From NCBI GenBank assembly GCA_965153455.1, contig OZ234495.1, forward strand, positions 2,790,001-2,854,000: a stretch of DNA of 64,000 nt. Reading direction: 5' to 3'. This document shows, in pieces, positions 58,801 to 64,000 of this stretch (positions are counted from its first letter, which is position 1; each line of letters starts with the position of its first letter). This DNA comes from Sphagnum compactum. Taxonomy: Eukaryota; Bryophyta; Sphagnopsida; Sphagnales. A model generated the notes under the pieces. It did not search any database. It saw nothing but the letters and a program-made list of their open reading frames with translations, and had not been told where the DNA came from. Both the position numbers and the translations under genes were made by a program.

Positions 58801-59500
58801 CTATCTTGATTTGTATGATTGAAGTAGGCCAAACTAGAAGCCATGGCAAAGGTCTTTAATATTGCCACTAGATTTTATATTGAATTGCTCTCACACCTAA
58901 TTGTGAAAAAGGTGTCATCTTACGTTAGAGGGAATGATTTGTTGGGTGTTAAATAAAGGAAGCTGCACACCTTTGATACTTCATTTATTCACTTTTGCCT
59001 TTATTACTTTATTCATTGTTTTTTCAACTAGCAAAGAAAGATGGGTGGAGAAACAACCTTGCCTAAACTTTCAATAGATGGGAAAAAATTGTGTAAGTGC
59101 ACCATTTAAGTTGATAGTTACCTCAACAACTACGTATACCTTGTTATTGCATCCCTCTTTTGCTTCCATTTTAATCTAAAACACACCAACATGCCTTCAA
59201 TTTTCCTTTCCTTTAAAAACTTTAAAGGTGTATAGTTGAAGGACTCTATTTCGAATGGTTGAATTTCCATGGTTAGTTTGAAGTGCCTTAACCTTAGACT
59301 CCAATTTTAGCTTCAAATTGATTTCCTATTTTTGGAAGTTTATTGTTTTATTCTTGCATAAACCCTTATAAACTCCCAATGCCACTTTTCATTCTTTGAA
59401 GAAACCCAATGATGGATCTTTGATCCAAAGGGCTTTAATTTCATCCCTCGCATCACTAAGAAATTTGATATTCATTTTCCATATAATCTTTTGTTGGTTG
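55830..59500 (-). mobile_element. LINE remnant (RT and zf-RVT regions)
   Basis: On the minus strand, about 59460-59340 encodes a block like the linker between endonuclease and RT. 58760-58560 contains FLGFPFGIN and, after shifts, a region like the LINE 'SLAGR-QV-NKVL' segment. 56412-56220 reads FIWSLWHKMVVVNTWKAKSR then FCPFCGNV...LHHIWE, the reverse-transcriptase zinc-binding domain (CP-CG-----HLF--C). About 55950-55850 gives ERNDLVFNEKRW, its usual tail. Frames are broken everywhere. The RT-to-zinc-domain gap is longer than normal, so other DNA probably inserted around 56.8-58.5 kb. The tail segment is tandemly duplicated (55878-55970 and 55971-56060, period 93). Confidence 0.65.
57036..58560. 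other. AT-rich DNA inside the LINE region
   Basis: No recognised gene; frames at 57525-57749 and 58057-58293 lack motifs. Probably inserted or diverged sequence splitting the LINE remnant. Confidence 0.35.
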
Positions 59501-59559
59501 TTCTAATTCTGGAAGGTTGTTTGGCATAAATAAAAGAATCGAAGGAATACCTCCTTATT

Positions 59560-60960
59560 TGTTGGGTGATAAGGGGTATCTCATTATAAACTAGATCATG
59601 ACACCTTTCAAAGAAGAAGGGTAGCATACCATTTTAGAATTATTTTACAATAGAAAACATAAGAAATGTTGTTTTGCTGTTGAAAATGAATTTGGCATTT
59701 TGAAAAGATGTTCAAAGAATTTCAATGTAGAAATATGATTTTCATATGCATTATTACTTCATGTGTTTATATGTTGTTATTTGTTGCATATATGCTTATG
59801 TTCAAAGATGAATTGAATGTTGGTCAACTATTTCAAATAATAGAATTAGAACCAAGCATAAGCACGCATGAAGAGGAATTTCACATTCCAAATACTAGAG
59901 CAAAAGACGCAACTAATCATACACACATTGAAGGCCAAGAAAGGTTTGGTGAGATATTATGAAGGGAGCTAACACAAATCCTTGGTAGACATAGAAACAT
60001 CATGTAAAGTTTGAGGTATGTTTGAATCCTAAAATCCAAAACAAGTTTGTTTTTTCAATTTCTACATTTGAATTGCAAAAAAAACATAATGATTTGTTGT
60101 ATGATGTTTAAAATCTTCTTCTTTATATGTCCATTTTACATTTTTAAATTATGGGCTATATAACTCATGAAATTAAAGTAACCCAATTTATTTGTTGTTT
60201 ACAAGATCATCAAGTTGATAAGGTATTCCAATTTCATTATTCCAGTTGTTGTTATTTGTAGTTCGGGTGTAGGCCATGGTCATCACATGTGCTAAATTGT
60301 TTAGAGTTTGAACTATTTCATTTTGTGTGTAGTTGATTACATCATCTTTTGCCTTGAAATATCCAAGTTGTTTCTCCAACAATATTGTGTCCTTGTTTAA
60401 AGCTTGTTTTCCTCCAACATTAAATTAATGGCATTGATCTAATCAATGGACTCCACCAACATTTTATTCCCCTTTTTTCTAGCTTTAGCGATGTTTTTAT
60501 GGGTAGAAGAGGAAGTCCTCTTCACTTTAGTGCTTCTAACTAATTGAGTAGGAACTCTTCAATAGTTGTAGTTTTTGTAGTGTGAGTTATTTTGTTGATA
60601 GAAACTACTTGGGAGATTGAAAAACATTTTGTAAGTTGTGCTTGTGACCTAGAACTTTTCATTATGGAATACTTGCCATGTAGTCATAGATTGTTTTGAA
60701 GTTTTTGAAAATAATGCCTCATTTATCCTTGCATGTTGGACTTGTATTGTTTAGGTGAGTAAAACATTCAGATTTCATCACCAATCCTAACCATTTGTTA
60801 ATTGGAATTTCAAATTTGGTCCCATCCATCAATTTGTCAAGATTGGCAAGGTGTTTTTCCTTTTTGGCTTTGATAAAAATCATAACTTCAACATGTCCTT
60901 AATTTGGTTACCACAACATTTTGGATTACAACTCCACAATTTCTAAATTTTAGTTTTCTT
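59560..60960. mobile_element. PIF/Harbinger-like remnant
   Basis: On the plus strand around 59585-59790, decayed frames give PFKEEG, then HTILELFYNRKHKKCCF, AVENEFGILKR and a stop-interrupted IITSCVYMLL. This follows the end of the DDE_4 nuclease (RYHL-EF...NLRHA-LRNV-E--FG-LK-RF...ACC-LHN). On the minus strand around 60850-60680 a frame gives PINKWLGLVMKSECF and NTSPTCKDKWGIIFKNFKTI, similar to the Myb/SANT-like partner protein of these elements, and 60382-60188 may be its C-terminal part. Opposite orientation of nuclease and SANT genes is common in this superfamily. No terminal repeats were identified. Confidence 0.55.
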
Positions 60961-63786
60961 TCCTTTGCCTTGCTTTTCTTTTTTGTTGGACTTGTTGTTT
61001 ATCATTGACAGATGTGTTACCAACTATCCAATACAAAATTTGATTGGTTTAGTCCTATTTTATTGCTCTAGATTCTTTTCTTTCAATCCAAATGGTCAAG
61101 AAACTTTGTATGTTGTTTTGCATGTCTTCTTTTTGCAAATATTATTATTAATTAAATGTTGGTTTACATGTATCTACTAGTTTTCTTCATCAAGGTTCAT
61201 TGCAACATGGTTTTATCCAACAACATAAGAAAGACATGTAAGAAGCTTATTAAAGGCATTTTGGGTTTGAAAAATACATTCTTCTGATTCCTCCTCAGAG
61301 GTATTTGAGATTGTGGTCCCATACAAATTACCATGGTTACTTGATGTTGATTCTTTATGGAGGTTTTAGTTCTTGAGAAGGTACCAAACAACATTTTAAC
61401 ATTTTAACTCTAGCTATTCATCCTTAAAGAGGTAGGTGGTCTTGTAAATAGGGCAAAAAATAAAGATGGAAAAAGGGGTGAAAGGGTGTTTCAGTAGAAG
61501 GGAGTGTGGAGAGTAGAAAGGGAACAAGTTTTAATGTTTAGGTGTTAGGTAACATTGTCTTAAAGCCCCCTTTTGGGGCTTGCAATGTAACATTGGACTT
61601 GTAAATGAAAATCTTCATTTTTCATAGATTTGATGGGAACTTATAACTTTTTAAACATTCATTCAACACTAGGCTAACACTACTTACCATAGTGGATTCC
61701 ACATTGGATATAATGGTAGCACACATTGCATACATGAATCCCACAATAACTTTGTAAAATGTAACATTGAATTACCACCAACTTAATATTCGATGTGTTT
61801 ATAGCAACATAAGGAGTATGCTTGAAGAACCCTCCCCCTCCTACACTTGATCTATCTATGCACATGGTTAAATTCATTATGACCTTCACCTAGTGTTTTA
61901 TGATCAGTAAAGACCATGGGTGGGCAGAGAGTCCCAAGGAATAAAGAACCTAGGATGAGGCCATAACACATTAATCATCTTGCTTTGTGTAATAATTTTT
62001 TCTATGAAAATGACAACATTTAACAATTAGTTGGCTTCACATCCATCACTTTATTTTCATGAATTTTTGTGAAAAGGTGAAAGCACATTAAAGGGGGGTC
62101 AATATTGTTTGTCACATTGTATGTTTTCTAGGTTAACCACTTTGAACTTCAACCATGTCATTATTTCAAAGGATTTTCACAATGTAGGTCAAAACACAAA
62201 GAACTCAAATGCCCAAAAAATTAGATTTTTTATTTTATATGATGTGCTGTTAGAACATATTTGAGCAAACCAAATGTATGTCACATTCTGAGTCTATATG
62301 ATTGGAATAGGTTTGTGATCGATGTGAAGAGTTTGATAATTATCATGTCACAAATGGGTCAAAAGAGATAAAATGAGCCAAGAATGTGTCTTTACAAAAG
62401 GACAACACATGTCCTTTTGCCCAAAAATAACTTTTTCATACAAATGAATTTTTGAACAACTTTTTTGCAAATTGCTATAATAAATGCATAAATTTTTTTA
62501 GGTAAATGAAATTTTTTAAAATATATATTTTAATATATATGAATTTTTGAAATTGTGTCGATTCTTTGTAAATTTAATGTTATTTTTAAAAATGATTTAA
62601 CAATTTCAAGTCATAACCAAAACTTGATTTCTAAAAATTTTATATTTTGTTGTATAATAAACTACAGCTTTTCTTAACACATCATGGACGTTATATCCCA
62701 TTTATATGTTGTAAAGGACTTTTGAAGTTCTAAAATTCTTGATCAATTTTGAAAATTTCTTTGAATTTTTAAAGTTTTAGAATTTCACATATTTTAAGGT
62801 ATGAATGCCTTTTGAATGTGGTTAATAGGTTTTTACCTTTTTCATTTTTTCCCATCAATTTTGTTTTATTTATGAGTCCTTTTGATAGTCCTTTGCAAAA
62901 TTGATGTGATAGGTTTTCACTTCAAAGGTTTTAAATCGAAACTTAAACTTAAAATTTTATCAAATGGATTTTTGGTTTGAATTCTTTATTATTCATATGA
63001 ATGAGAAAGGAACAATTGAACTTGTCATGATTGCGATGGTTTTAAATGATAGAATGTAAATATTTCTTCAATCTTGATTGTTTTTAGGGCCCATCTGACA
63101 TTCTTTTTCAGCTCATTTTATTGATTATGTATGCGATAAATTAAAAATTTGAAAACAATCATTTTCAAATGGAAGATGACAATAAATGTGAAGTGGGTCA
63201 TTTTTTAAAATGTCATTTAAATTTGTTTTTGGTTGACCAATTCAAATAAAAAACTAGTGCAGTCTAAAACAAGAACGAAACCTATTATATTATACACACC
63301 ATGAATATACTTATTATTATTCCTTGAATTAAATGTTTTAAATTTATTTTAGAATAATAATAATATGAGATAACATTAACTTTGTGATAATCAAAATATA
63401 AAGCTTAAACATCAAAAATGAAACTTGAAATTAAATGCAACATGTTTTGGAGGTGTATATTTTTAATACATGTAATGAAAATGCCCAAATTAAGTCCCAA
63501 GAGTGTGCTTTCATTTTAATAACACTTCAACTTGGTGCTCTAAAATGATGTTATAATAATGATGAAAATCAAATGAAGGAAATGGGAAAATGATGGTTAA
63601 AAAAACAACCATAGTTGGGGTTTTGAGAAAGTTAAATTTGTTAAGATGACATTTAATTATTGGATCTAAGTGGGGTAGTTACACATGTAGTTTAATTATT
63701 CTTATTGACCTTGTCAAGTAGGTTGATAAATAACAAAGAATAGTTGAATATGTAAGGAACAATCTTGAATATGTACTAGATAATCA
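60961..63786. other. AT-rich intergenic DNA
   Basis: Very AT-rich, many poly-A/T runs; no coding region or element end recognised before the MITE at 63787. Confidence 0.5.
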
Positions 63787-63996
63787 GACATAACCATCCT
63801 TAAGGAGAATCCAAATCCTCCCTTTCATCCATGCAAAGAATGATTTATGGATTCATTAGGCGAAAGAAAGTTAAGGGTGATACCTTGTGGTCAATATTAG
63901 GCCATTAATTAAACTTAGATTAAAGGTTGTGGATTGTAATTTTGTGACCTAATAGCCAATTAGAACATCAAGATTCTCCTTTGGGATGGTTATGTC
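63787..63996. mobile_element. MITE with GACATAACCATCC termini, copy 2
   Basis: Begins GACATAACCATCCTTA and ends TTGGGATGGTTATGTC, an almost perfect terminal inverted repeat of about 13-15 bp. About 210 bp. The internal blocks TTCATCCATGCA, ATTAGGCCATT and AGCCAATTAGA are shared with 55155-55384. The window ends four bases later, so the right flank cannot be tested for a target-site duplication. Confidence 0.8.
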
Positions 63997-64000
63997 TTGT

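Noticed and set aside
1-64000. CRISPR arrays, bacterial operons and riboswitches
   Set aside because: No regularly spaced repeats with unique spacers. Spliced genes and plant transposons show the DNA is nuclear and eukaryotic.

Overview
The window looks like nuclear DNA from a land plant. It contains a PPR4-type pentatricopeptide gene split into 12 exons, a plant-type two-zinc-knuckle SR splicing factor (RS2Z), a mitochondrial-type bL33 gene, a plant rhomboid-like gene and two PLATZ-like genes. The rest is mostly AT-rich DNA with decayed Ty1/copia, LINE, PIF/Harbinger, CACTA and MITE sequence. The species cannot be fixed from the sequence. Low gene density and compact introns would suit a seedless plant, but that is inference.

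Layout. 1-5.4 kb: repeat-rich DNA with a decayed protein-kinase fragment and the 3' half of a copia pol gene (minus strand). 5.6-19.1 kb: a large inverted duplication. Its inner arms (about 6262-9942 and 10536-14238) each carry a PLATZ-like zinc-binding gene with its own TATA box, so the two genes converge. The spacer is the 5' half of a copia pol whose other half lies outside the left arm. The right arm is interrupted by about 4.2 kb (14239-18470) holding a four-copy 257-bp tandem repeat, an isolated prolyl-oligopeptidase first exon and an isolated TPR exon.

20.7-26.1 kb: the PPR4 gene (RRM plus PPR array, 957 residues by my splice model), expected to act in chloroplast rps12 trans-splicing. 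28.6-33.1 kb: the RS2Z gene on the opposite strand, convergent with PPR4. 33.5-33.8 kb: a foldback element upstream of RS2Z. 34-43 kb: AT-rich DNA with a 310-bp tandem duplication, a non-autonomous CACTA element with a 3-bp target-site duplication, and a copia gag-integrase remnant. 43.75 kb: the short bL33 gene behind telobox-rich upstream DNA. 46.7-51.4 kb: a ten-exon rhomboid-like gene (minus strand), with a relative of the foldback element upstream. 52.4-54.4 kb: an unrecognised gene with a 424-codon open frame. 55.1-64 kb: two copies of a MITE with TIRs near GACATAACCATCC, a LINE remnant and a PIF/Harbinger remnant.

The genes do not form a pathway. Most are independent housekeeping genes. 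I found no undescribed multi-gene system. The most unusual structure is the copia-spaced palindrome that duplicates a transcription-factor-like gene tail to tail. All exon boundaries come from reading by eye: splice consensus, phase agreement and remembered protein families.
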